DNA of 9,368 nt from NCBI GenBank assembly GCA_044870185.1, contig JBIOYL010000202.1:1-9368 (forward strand), given 5' to 3'. Positions 1-5,347 of the stretch are shown one piece after another. Made by a program: the position numbers and the translations under genes. The notes under the pieces were generated by a model. That model saw only the letters and a list, made by a program, of their open reading frames with translations, had not been told where the DNA came from and searched no databases. The stretch comes from JBIOYL01 sp044870185 (lineage in GTDB: Bacteria > Actinomycetota > CALGFH01). Each line of letters opens with the position of its first letter. The stretch's first letter is position 1.

Positions 1-2
1 AC

Positions 3-1283
3 CGGCGCCGCCGCTGGTACCGCTACCACCGGCTGTTCCGCGAGCTGCTGCGGGCCGAGCTCGGCCGGCGCGAGCCCGAGCTGGTGGGCGGGCTGCACGC
101 CCGCGCGGCGGCCTGGTATGCGGCCAAAGGACTGGCGGAGCTGGCGATCGACCATGCCCAGGCCACCGGCGACGCCGACCAGGTCGCCCGGCTGGTCGCG
201 GAGCTCGCGTTCCCCGCCTATGCCGCCGGGCGCATCGACACGGCGCGCCGCTGGTTTGCGTGGTTCGAGCAGCAGGGGCTGCTCGAACGCTACCCGGCGG
301 TCGCGGTGCAAGGGGCCTGGGTGCAGGCGCTGCTGGACCAGCCGGCTGCTGCCGAGCGCTGGGCCGCTGCGGCCGAGCGCGGGCCGGCGGGGGTGGCGCT
401 TCCCGACGGCAGCACCATCGAGGCCTCGGCGGCGCTGCTGCGCGCGCTGCTGTGCCGTGACGGCGTGGACCGGATGCGCGCCGACGCGCAGGCTGCCCTG
501 GGCGGGCTGGCCCCGGGGAGCCAGTGGCGGGCGACGGCGCTGCTGCTCGAAGGGGTCGCCTGCCTGCTGGCCGGCGAGGCCGACCAGGCCGATCCGATCC
601 TGGCGCATGCGGTCGAGGTCGCCACGGACGCCGGGGCGATACCCGCCGCCCTGGTCGCCCTGGCCGAGCGTGGCCTGGTGGCGATGGAACGCCACGACTG
701 GGACCAGGCCGAGCGCCTGGCCGAGCAGGCCCTTGCGGGCATGCGGACGGCACACCTGGACGACTATGCCATCAGCCCGCTCATCTCCGCGGTGGCGGCA
801 CGCATGGCCGTGCACCGCGGCGACCTGCCGCGGGCCCGAGCGCAGCTCGCACGGGCCGCTCTCCGGCGCCCGCTGCTCACCCACGCGATGCCCCACCGCG
901 CCGTGCAGACGCTGCTGGAGCTTGCACGCGCCTACCTCGGGCTGGGCGACGCCGCCGGCGCCAGGGTGGTCCTGCGGCAGGCCCACGACATCCTGCGGCG
1001 GCGGCCGAACCTGGGCATCCTCCCGACACAGGCCGCCGAGCTGCAGGCAACGCTCGACGCGATCCGTGGAGACACCGTGGGGGCGTCGGCGCTCACCACC
1101 GCCGAGCTGCGCCTGCTGCCGCTGCTGGCCACGCACCTCACCTTCGGGGAGATCGGCGAGCGGCTGTACGTCTCGCGGCACACGGTGAAGTCACAGGCGA
1201 TCTCGGTCTACCGCAAGCTCGGCGTCTCCTCCCGCAGCCAGGCGATCCAGCATGCGCAGCAGCTCGGCCTGCTCGGCACGTAG
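3..1283 (+). CDS. LuxR-family (MalT-like) transcriptional regulator, 5' end cut off by window edge
   Basis: This is the C-terminal part (about 426 codons visible) of a large ATP-dependent LuxR/MalT-type (LAL/STAND) regulator, expected to act as a cytoplasmic DNA-binding activator. The frame is open from base 3. The first residues read RRRWYRYHRLFRELLRAEL, the segment that in this family joins the ATPase/winged-helix part to the TPR-like sensor region. The GTG at 84 lies inside this conserved stretch and is therefore not the true start. The middle is Ala/Leu-rich helical repeat (TPR-like) sequence. The last 63 residues form a LuxR helix-turn-helix: LTTAELRLLPLL, then FGEIGERLYVSRHTVKSQ, then the YRKLGVSSRSQA recognition region. 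The N-terminal P-loop ATPase lies outside the window. It converges on the channel gene. Its inducer and targets cannot be read from the sequence, and nothing ties it to the palindromic operators seen later. Family assignment is very secure. Confidence 0.94.
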   Translation, partial: RRRRWYRYHRLFRELLRAELGRREPELVGGLHARAAAWYAAKGLAELAIDHAQATGDADQVARLVAELAFPAYAAGRIDTARRWFAWFEQQGLLERYPAVAVQGAWVQALLDQPAAAERWAAAAERGPAGVALPDGSTIEASAALLRALLCRDGVDRMRADAQAALGGLAPGSQWRATALLLEGVACLLAGEADQADPILAHAVEVATDAGAIPAALVALAERGLVAMERHDWDQAERLAEQALAGMRTAHLDDYAISPLISAVAARMAVHRGDLPRARAQLARAALRRPLLTHAMPHRAVQTLLELARAYLGLGDAAGARVVLRQAHDILRRRPNLGILPTQAAELQATLDAIRGDTVGASALTTAELRLLPLLATHLTFGEIGERLYVSRHTVKSQAISVYRKLGVSSRSQAIQHAQQLGLLGT

Positions 1284-1313
1284 GTGATCTGCCCCACCCG
1301 GCCCCGCATGGAC

Positions 1314-1347
1314 GCGTCCCGCTCGGGACGCATCCCGCTCGGGACGC
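1314..1347. terminator. Duplicated hairpin, likely bidirectional terminator between convergent genes
   Basis: A 16-bp unit (CGTCCCGCTCGGGACG, then CATCCCGCTCGGGACG) is repeated in tandem at 1315-1346. The first copy gives a perfect 7-bp stem, GCGTCCC/GGGACGC with loop GCTC (1314-1331). The second copy (1330-1347) pairs fully in minus-strand RNA if one G-U pair is allowed. It lies 30 bp after the LuxR stop and 7 bp after the channel stop. There is no T-tract, so termination is inferred from position and dyads only. Confidence 0.5.
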
Positions 1348-1354
1348 GCGCCGC

Positions 1355-2101
1355 TCAGACGGACCGGTCGGAGGTGTCCTTGGCGTCCGGAGCGGGGTCC
1401 CGCCAGCCCCTCGGCCGCCAGGTGCTCACGATCTTGCCCACGGCGGTGACCAGGAACAGTTGCCCCAGGAGCGCCTCGAGCACGGCCAGGCTCTGGCCGG
1501 GGTTGCCGGCGGGCACGAGGTTGCCGTAGCCGGTCGTCGTCAGCGTGACGAAGCTGAAGAACAGGTCCTGGCTCAGCGTGCCGTCACCTTCGGTGCCGAA
1601 GAACGGGCTCCCACGGACGGCTCCCAGGAAGCGGTAGGCAAACGCGAAGGCCATCCCGATGAACAGGTAGGCGGCCAGGGCCCCCAGCATCGTCTCCTGG
1701 TCCACCGCACGGCGGTACGCGATGTGGCGCACGATCGAGAATGGCGCCACGACGTACAGGATGCCCGCCGCCATGAACAGGTAGGGCATGAGCGTCGAGT
1801 TGTCCTGGACGAACAGGTTTGCGACCGCGCCCAGCGCCGCCAGGATGAACAGCCCGTTGGCCGCGAGCCGGAGGCCTCGCCGGGCCTGGGACGTGCGGAG
1901 CGCCAGCCACACCGTGCCGATCTGGGTGAGCAGCAGGATCGTCGCGCCCCACTGCTGTGTCAGCGTCGTCGCCAGCACGTAGGTCGCGATGATCATCAAC
2001 AGGACCAGCCCGTAGCTGTCGGTCGAGCGGAACGACCGCCGCAGGCGCCGGAAGGCGCGGGCCTCCCGTTCCCTGTCCTGGACCCTCACACGCTCGGGCA
2101 T
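1355..2101 (-). CDS. Potassium-channel-like membrane protein (Ion_trans_2 pore, TTTGYGN filter)
   Basis: Predicted 248-residue integral membrane protein with the signature of a potassium-selective pore. Six hydrophobic helices are visible near residues 30-48, 51-69, 81-97, 107-124, 137-158 and 203-224. A pore helix and selectivity filter, TTTGYGN at 188-194, lie between the last two, as in the two-helix pore module (Ion_trans_2). The fourth helix has no regular Arg/Lys array, so voltage gating is not evident. There is no RCK or cyclic-nucleotide domain after the pore, only a 24-residue tail. The ATG at 2101 was chosen because GAAGG lies 7 bases upstream and the frame extension beyond it (to 2269) is Arg/Pro/Gly-rich and runs through the control region. 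The gene is divergent from the DUF1269 gene, and a palindromic operator lies about 115 bp upstream. Passive K+ conduction is inferred from the filter. Confidence 0.9.
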   Translation of the reverse strand: MPERVRVQDREREARAFRRLRRSFRSTDSYGLVLLMIIATYVLATTLTQQWGATILLLTQIGTVWLALRTSQARRGLRLAANGLFILAALGAVANLFVQDNSTLMPYLFMAAGILYVVAPFSIVRHIAYRRAVDQETMLGALAAYLFIGMAFAFAYRFLGAVRGSPFFGTEGDGTLSQDLFFSFVTLTTTGYGNLVPAGNPGQSLAVLEALLGQLFLVTAVGKIVSTWRPRGWRDPAPDAKDTSDRSV

Positions 2102-2217
2102 CTCGTCACCTTCGAGGGCCGGCCGGGCCGGCCGTTCCGTGCCCGCCCTTCCAAGCCTCGGCACCCGGAGGCGCGGGCGGATCATTCGCCTCATTCCACC
2201 TGGACCCCGGAGTCTCC

Positions 2218-2237
2218 TCATCCCCCCGATGGGGTGA
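2218..2237. promoter_or_regulatory. Palindromic operator copy A1 (channel side)
   Basis: TCATCCCCCCGATGGGGTGA is a dyad with arms TCATCCCC and TGGGGTGA. It is the longest-spaced variant of the motif that recurs at 2292, 5227, 5272 and 8685. It lies about 117 bp upstream of the channel start. No known regulator box was recognised in it. Confidence 0.65.
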
Positions 2238-2274
2238 AAGCCGGGGCCGGGAAGGGCGGTGATCCTCACCTCGT

Positions 2275-2297
2275 GGATTCATCCCAGGGATTCATCC
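2275..2297 (+). repeat. Tandem GGATTCATCC direct repeat
   Basis: GGATTCATCC occurs at 2275-2284 and again at 2288-2297, a 13-bp period. The second copy supplies the left arm of operator A2. The second divergent region has the same arrangement (GGATTCATTCC at 5251, then GGATTTCATTCC at 5267), which argues that the half-sites matter. Confidence 0.6.
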
Positions 2298-2308
2298 TAT
2301 CGGGGTGA
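2292..2308. promoter_or_regulatory. Palindromic operator copy A2 (DUF1269 side)
   Basis: TCATCCTATCGGGGTGA is a 17-bp dyad related to TCATCCCGATGGGGTGA at 5227. It lies 120 bp before the DUF1269 start codon and is the copy nearer to that operon. Confidence 0.7.
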
Positions 2309-2428
2309 TGTGGCCCGAGGGCCCCCGTGGTTCTCATGAGCCGAGCACGACTCCCGGTCCTCCAGACGGCGTGGGGAACGGGTGCCCGCGACCCGTGGGG
2401 GTGCGGGTGAGCACAGAAGGGAGTTCGC

Positions 2429-2929
2429 ATGGCGGATCTGATCGCGATCGGCTATCCGGATGAGACCACCGCCTACGAGGCGATGGACGAGGTGGGCCGG
2501 CTCACCCAGGACCTCATCATCCAACCCGACGCGGTGGCGGTGATCGTCAGGAACAAGGAGGGCAAGCTCCGGGTGACGACCAACCACCATGCGGTGGGGG
2601 TCGGCACAACCTGGGGAATGTTCTGGGGGCTGCTGTTCGGCATGCTGTTCTTCGTGCCGTTCCTCGGGATGGCGGTCGGAGCCGGCCTTGGCGCGCTCAT
2701 GGGCAAGGCCGAGAAGACCGGCATCGACAAGCAGTTCCAGGACCAGGTCCGTGACATGCTCAAGCCCGGCACCTCGGCGCTGTTCCTGGTGGTGGAGAAG
2801 GTGACCCCGGACAAGGCCGTGGAGGCGCTGAGCCGCTACGGAGGCACGGTGCTGAAGTCGTCGCTGTCCAAGGACGCCGAGAAGGAGCTGCAGGAAGCCC
2901 TGCACGGCCAGGCCGCCGCAACCGCCTGA
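2429..2929 (+). CDS. DUF1269 domain-containing membrane protein
   Basis: A 166-residue protein of the DUF1269 family, whose molecular function is not established. The N-terminal segment MADLIAIGYPDETTAYEAMDE and the central hydrophobic Gly-rich stretch (about residues 58-92, TWGMFWGLLFGMLFFVPF then GAGLGALMG) are characteristic. The latter probably forms a membrane hairpin or lipid-associated segment. The C-terminal half (GTSALFLVVEKVTPDKAVEAL, then a charged helix) is soluble and resembles the N-terminal ferredoxin-like half in pattern. The ATG at 2429 has GAAGGGAG a few bases upstream. It is the first gene of a probable three-gene operon with the SHOCT and DUF6325 genes, and sits about 120 bp downstream of operator A2. 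In other bacteria DUF1269 proteins often sit among stress and membrane genes, and this setting agrees. Family call is secure and function unknown. Confidence 0.92.
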   Translation: MADLIAIGYPDETTAYEAMDEVGRLTQDLIIQPDAVAVIVRNKEGKLRVTTNHHAVGVGTTWGMFWGLLFGMLFFVPFLGMAVGAGLGALMGKAEKTGIDKQFQDQVRDMLKPGTSALFLVVEKVTPDKAVEALSRYGGTVLKSSLSKDAEKELQEALHGQAAATA

Positions 2930-2941
2930 CAGGCAGCACCG

Positions 2942-2959
2942 GGCCCGGCAGGACGGGCC
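2942..2959 (+). other. Small intercistronic hairpin
   Basis: GGCCCG and CGGGCC form a perfect 6-bp stem with a 6-base loop, 12 bases after the DUF1269 stop. It lies just before a much larger hairpin. The two together could punctuate the transcript. Confidence 0.35.
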
Positions 2960-2965
2960 GCTGGT

Positions 2966-3007
2966 GCACCGGTCTCTCCCCCGACAGCCTGGCGGAGAGA
3001 CCGGTGC
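2966..3007 (+). other. Long perfect intercistronic hairpin (attenuator or mRNA-stabilising element)
   Basis: GCACCGGTCTCTCC at 2966-2979 is the exact reverse complement of 2994-3007, giving a 14-bp perfect stem with a 14-base loop. It lies in the 100-bp gap between the DUF1269 and SHOCT genes and ends 7 bases before the purine-rich ribosome-binding site of the latter. No T-tract follows. It may be a partial terminator, an RNase processing site or a 3' protector that sets different levels of the two genes. The dyad is certain; its role is inferred. Confidence 0.6.
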
Positions 3008-3029
3008 GGGAACGAGAGGAGAGAACACC

Positions 3030-3323
3030 ATGGTCCTTCGGAGGAGACGGCCGCTGCTGCGCGGCGCCATGCTCGCCGGCGGCGCCGCCGTGGCCTACCA
3101 CGCCGGCAAGCGCCACCAGGCCGGCGCCGATCAGGAGGCCGATCAGGGATACGACCAGGACGAGGCGACCGACTCGACGTCGCAGGACCAGGCTGCTGCG
3201 CCGCCGGCGCAGGCCTCGGCGGCCGACAACGTGGCCGCCCTGGCCCAGCTGAAGGAGCTGCTCGACCAGGGCGCCATCACCCAGGCCGAGTTCGACGCGC
3301 AGAAGCAGAAGCTCCTGGGCTGA
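3030..3323 (+). CDS. Small SHOCT-domain protein with N-terminal hydrophobic segment
   Basis: A 97-residue protein. It begins with an Arg-rich stretch (MVLRRRRP), followed by a short hydrophobic Ala/Gly segment (about 9-23) that may insert in the membrane. Next comes a Gln/Asp/Ala-rich low-complexity linker (about 29-65) and a C-terminal SHOCT motif (67-97: NVAALAQLKELLDQGAITQ then EFDAQKQKLLG). SHOCT is a short C-terminal motif found on many otherwise unrelated bacterial proteins, often with oligomerisation or membrane roles; its exact function here is unknown. The ATG at 3030 was preferred over the upstream GTG at 2964 because GAGAGGAGAG lies just before it, whereas 2964 falls at the edge of the large hairpin. 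The stop is doubled in frame (TGA then TAG). DUF6325 follows after 36 bp, consistent with co-transcription. Confidence 0.88.
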   Translation: MVLRRRRPLLRGAMLAGGAAVAYHAGKRHQAGADQEADQGYDQDEATDSTSQDQAAAPPAQASAADNVAALAQLKELLDQGAITQAEFDAQKQKLLG

Positions 3324-3359
3324 TAGTCGAACGCACAGGGGTGAGACGAGAGGAACGCC

Positions 3360-3881
3360 ATGGACGAGTTCGGTCCGGTCCAGATCCTGGTGATCGGGTT
3401 CCAGGACGGGAAGTTCACCGGAGAGATCCTGGAGGAGCTCCGGCGCCTGCGCGAGCACGACATCATCCGGCTGGTGGACCTGTTGTTCGTGACCAAGGAC
3501 GCCGACGGCACCATCACCTCGGCTGAGCTCAGCGACCTCACCGAGGAAGAGCGGGCCGAGCTGGGAGCCATCGCCGGCGCGCTGATGGGCTACGGGGCCG
3601 AGGGCGAGCAGGGCCTCGAGCCGGGTGCCGAGGCCGGGGCCGCGGCCGGGGCGGCCGCCGCAGAAGAGGGCACGTTCGGCGCGGAGGACGTGTGGTACAT
3701 CGCCGACGCGGTCCCGCCGGGGGGGTCCGCCGCCATCGCCCTCATCGAGCACCGCTGGGCGATCCCCCTGCGGGACGCCATCCTCCGTGCCGGAGGGCTG
3801 TCGGTCGCCGATGCGTGGGTGCACCCCCAGGACCTGGTGGCCATAGGGGGGGCGATGGCAAAGCAGGGCGACGAGTCGTAG
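3360..3881 (+). CDS. DUF6325 family protein
   Basis: A 173-residue protein matching the DUF6325 family of actinobacterial small proteins of unknown function. Conserved-looking features are the start MDEFGPVQILVIGF, the segment FTGEILEELRRLREHDIIRL and the strand-like VDLLFVTKDADG. An Ala/Gly/Glu-rich linker (about 79-105) leads to a C-terminal part containing AALIEHRWAIPLRDAI-type sequence (actual ALIEHRWAIPLRDAIL, 127-142) and GGLSVADAWVHPQDL. No signal peptide is apparent. The two-lobed pattern (lobe, flexible Ala/Gly linker, lobe) resembles DUF1269 proteins. The ATG at 3360 is preceded by GACGAGAGGA. The stop is doubled (TAGTAG). It is the last gene of the DUF1269-SHOCT-DUF6325 operon and converges on the amphi-Trp gene, with 44 bp between the stops and only weak dyads there. 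Regulation is presumably shared with DUF1269 through operator A2. Confidence 0.87.
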   Translation: MDEFGPVQILVIGFQDGKFTGEILEELRRLREHDIIRLVDLLFVTKDADGTITSAELSDLTEEERAELGAIAGALMGYGAEGEQGLEPGAEAGAAAGAAAAEEGTFGAEDVWYIADAVPPGGSAAIALIEHRWAIPLRDAILRAGGLSVADAWVHPQDLVAIGGAMAKQGDES

Positions 3882-3925
3882 TAGCTCGGGCGGCGCGGCT
3901 TGTCCCGTCGGCCGAGCGATACAGC

Positions 3926-4180
3926 CTACTCAGCGGCCGGAGAATCCTTCGCGTGCGCCGTCGACCATTTGAGCTCGACCTCCAGCTCGAGCTCGTCGCC
4001 GTCGACTTCTACTTCGAACTCGCTGCGCACATGGTCGGGGACGTGGAGGCTCACCGTGGTACCTCCGAGGTCCAGCTCGACGTGGCCGCCCTTCGCGAGC
4101 GCGCTCGCCAACGCCGCCAGCCTGTCAGCCGCCTGCTGCCGGGTCAGCGACTCCTTCCGTTCGAGTTCCAGATCCGACAT
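3926..4180 (-). CDS. amphi-Trp domain-containing protein
   Basis: An 84-residue soluble protein that fits the amphi-Trp domain family (small prokaryotic proteins, function unknown). The N-terminal helix, ERKESLTRQQAADRLAALAS, is followed by strands GGHVELDLGGTTVSLHVPD and then an alternating acidic/hydrophobic strand VEVDGDELELEVELKW. The last of these ends in the conserved Trp (W72) that gives the family its name. The ATG at 4180 has a strong GGAGGT 8 bases upstream. It lies 55 bp downstream of the aquaporin stop on the same strand, so it is probably the second gene of that transcript. It could also have its own promoter, though none is visible. The family is often seen near stress or osmotic genes, which matches this context, but the role is unproven. 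Confidence 0.86.
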   Translation of the reverse strand: MSDLELERKESLTRQQAADRLAALASALAKGGHVELDLGGTTVSLHVPDHVRSEFEVEVDGDELELEVELKWSTAHAKDSPAAE

Positions 4181-4205
4181 CGGGCACCACCTCCACTCCT
4201 AGCTT

Positions 4206-4232
4206 GTCGCGCATCGTCATCGTCGCGCATCG
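4206..4232 (-). repeat. Short direct repeat in aquaporin to amphi-Trp gap
   Basis: GTCGCGCATCG occurs at 4206-4216 and 4222-4232, a 16-bp period, in the 55-bp gap between the two genes. It holds no convincing hairpin or promoter and may be a slippage product or a binding site. Confidence 0.45.
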
Positions 4233-4235
4233 AGA

Positions 4236-5114
4236 CTACCGCTCACCGCCTCCGGCTTTGGCTTGCGGTTGCGCGAGCCGGTCACCGAGCTCCCCTTGGG
4301 CTGCGCGGGCTGCGGCGAGGTCGCCACCTGGCCCGCGCAGCACCCAGGCCATACCGACCGCCAGCCCGGCGCCGACCAGGGGGCCGACCAGGTAGACCCA
4401 GTAGTGGGCCCAGTCGCCGAGCACCAGGTCCGGGCCGAACGAGCGGGCCGGGTTCATGGACGCGCCGCTGATCGGGCTGGACCACAGGCCGGCGAGCGCG
4501 ATATAGCCGCCCACCGCGATCGCCGACAGCGGGCCGACGTTCTGGGCGCCCGACGCGGTCCCCAGGATGACGCTGACCAGGCCGAGGGTCAGCACGGCCT
4601 CCATGACCGTCGCTTGGAGGTCGCTGATGCCCGGGCCCGGCTCGGTGGCGCCGAGCATGCCGACCTTGCCGAAGATCGCCCACAACAGCAGGCAGGCGAG
4701 CGTGGCGCCGAGCAGCTGCGCGACGATGTAGCCGGGCACCCGCCGCCAGGGGAAGTCACGGCGGGCGGCGAACGCGAGGGTCACCGCCGGGTTGAGGTGG
4801 GCACCCGACAGCGCGCCCATGAACAGGATCACGGCCAGGACCATCAGGGCCGGCGCGGTCACGGCGGCCGCCCGCCCGATCGCGCCGGAGCTCACCGCAC
4901 CGACGACGCCGCCGCCCGCGGCGACCAGGACCAGCAGGAAGGTCCCGAACACCTCCGAGATCAGGCGCCGCCACTCGTGGGTGGGGTTGTCGAAGTCGCG
5001 CGTCCAGGGCAGCTCCAGTTCCGCCAGCGCTTGCGTCCGGCTTCCTGGCCGAGCGTCGCGATCGCCCTGGCCCTGCCCCATGGGGTCCCCCGTGCGTCTG
5101 ACCGGGTCCGTCAT
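4236..5114 (-). CDS. Aquaporin / MIP family channel
   Basis: A 292-residue inner-membrane channel of the major intrinsic protein family, expected to pass water or small neutral solutes. Both half-helix signatures are intact: SGAHLNPAVTLAF (NPA at 108-110) and SGASMNPARSFGPDL (NPA at 221-223), with the selectivity-filter Arg at 224. Hydrophobic helices fall near 52-75, 86-104, 127-146, 170-187, 197-212 and 239-259. Glycerol channels usually have Asp (GLAR/NPARD) after the second NPA; here it is NPARSF, which favours a water-type channel, though substrate cannot be fixed. The N-terminus carries an extra polar tail of about 45 residues. The start is the third ATG of a tandem RBS-ATG repeat and the only one in this frame. 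The gene leads the amphi-Trp gene, is divergent from the hydrolase gene, and has operator B1 about 113 bp upstream. Confidence 0.93.
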   Translation of the reverse strand: MTDPVRRTGDPMGQGQGDRDARPGSRTQALAELELPWTRDFDNPTHEWRRLISEVFGTFLLVLVAAGGGVVGAVSSGAIGRAAAVTAPALMVLAVILFMGALSGAHLNPAVTLAFAARRDFPWRRVPGYIVAQLLGATLACLLLWAIFGKVGMLGATEPGPGISDLQATVMEAVLTLGLVSVILGTASGAQNVGPLSAIAVGGYIALAGLWSSPISGASMNPARSFGPDLVLGDWAHYWVYLVGPLVGAGLAVGMAWVLRGPGGDLAAARAAQGELGDRLAQPQAKAGGGER

Positions 5115-5153
5115 GTTCACTCCCGCATGTTCACTCCCGCATGTTCGCTCCCG
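5112..5153 (-). repeat. Triple tandem RBS-ATG unit forming two mini-ORFs before aquaporin
   Basis: On the minus strand a 14-bp unit, CGGGAGTGAACATG, occurs three times head to tail; the most upstream copy has C for T (CGGGAGCGAACATG). Each unit holds a Shine-Dalgarno-like GGGAG five bases before an ATG. Since 14 is not a multiple of three, the ATGs at 5142, 5128 and 5114 are in three frames. The first two each read ATG CGG GAG TGA (Met-Arg-Glu-stop), and each stop overlaps the next GGGAG. The third starts the aquaporin. This arrangement could make aquaporin translation depend on reinitiation, or it may be a recent slippage duplication. Confidence 0.75.
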
Positions 5154-5226
5154 CCCACCTTGACCCGGCCGGTTCACGCGGCCGGGGCGGCCGGACGAAG
5201 CAAACCCCAGAATCAGGCTTGCCACA

Positions 5227-5243
5227 TCATCCCGATGGGGTGA
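5227..5243. promoter_or_regulatory. Palindromic operator copy B1 (aquaporin side)
   Basis: TCATCCCGATGGGGTGA is the clearest copy of the shared motif (arms TCATCCC and GGGGTGA, spacer GAT). It lies about 113 bp upstream of the aquaporin ATG, close to the distance between A1 and the channel start. Confidence 0.72.
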
Positions 5244-5271
5244 ACCGGCCGGATTCATTCCGGGCCGGATT

Positions 5272-5288
5272 TCATTCCGATGGGGTGA
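5272..5288. promoter_or_regulatory. Palindromic operator copy B2 (hydrolase side)
   Basis: TCATTCCGATGGGGTGA differs from copy B1 at a single base. It lies 59 bp before the hydrolase start codon. Its left arm is also the second unit of the tandem half-site repeat (CCGGATTCATTCCG at 5249-5262, CCGGATTTCATTCCG at 5265-5279). Confidence 0.72.
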
Positions 5289-5347
5289 TGGCTCACGGCG
5301 GCGGAGCCTGCACGATCCATGGTGGCTTGCGACCAAGAGGAGGGGAC

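Larger units (their letters stand above)
2102..2428. promoter_or_regulatory. Divergent control region between channel and DUF1269 operon
   Basis: This 327-bp gene-free stretch separates two divergently transcribed genes. It holds two copies of a palindromic operator (2218-2237 and 2292-2308), a tandem GGATTCATCC repeat, and extra half-sites TCATTC at 2182-2187 and TCATTCC at 2191-2197. Only the end next to 2429 holds a clear ribosome-binding site (GAAGGGAG). I could not define -35/-10 elements with confidence on either strand. The long frames that cross it are compositionally non-coding. Confidence 0.7.
5115..5347. promoter_or_regulatory. Divergent control region between aquaporin and hydrolase genes
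   Basis: A 233-bp gene-free stretch. From left to right it holds the mini-ORF leader of the aquaporin, a GGCC-rich segment, operator B1 (5227-5243), a tandem GGATTCATTCC-type repeat (5249-5279), operator B2 (5272-5288), and the ribosome-binding site AGGAGG (5338-5343) of the hydrolase. The organisation mirrors that of 2102-2428. Promoter hexamers were not identified with confidence. Confidence 0.7.

Noticed and set aside
2102..2269. Extended N-terminus of the channel up to 2269
   Set aside because: The added 56 residues are Arg/Pro/Gly-rich, run through the operator region, and lack a ribosome-binding site as good as the one at 2101.
524..2308. Long plus-strand open frame (594 codons) crossing the regulator end and the channel gene
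   Set aside because: It is Arg/Pro/Gly-rich shadow sequence that overlaps the regulator in another frame and is antisense to the clearly recognisable channel.
2375..2400. GGAAC-like ECF sigma promoter upstream of the DUF1269 gene
   Set aside because: A GGGGAAC is present but no CGTT-type -10 element lies at 16-17 bp, so it is most likely chance in GC-rich DNA.
3338..3344. GGGGTGA half-site just upstream of the DUF6325 gene
   Set aside because: There is no left arm, and single GGGGTGA occurrences also lie inside coding sequence (for example near 5775), so it is expected by chance.
2760..3824. Minus-strand open frames over the DUF1269-SHOCT-DUF6325 operon (2297-3070 and 2760-3824)
   Set aside because: Low-complexity, Arg/Gly/His-rich translations with no family resemblance; the plus strand holds three recognisable proteins with good ribosome-binding sites.
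3882..3925. Terminator between DUF6325 and amphi-Trp genes
   Set aside because: Only a 5-bp CTCGG/CCGAG pairing with a long loop was found; too weak to call.
4263..5243. Plus-strand open frame (326 codons) antisense to aquaporin
   Set aside because: Asp/Arg/Gln/Gly-rich shadow of a gene that has both NPA motifs intact on the minus strand.
5115..5336. Extended N-terminus of aquaporin up to 5336, and of the hydrolase down to 5141
   Set aside because: Both would translate the operator region; internal starts at 5114 and 5348 have clear Shine-Dalgarno sequences and fit family lengths.
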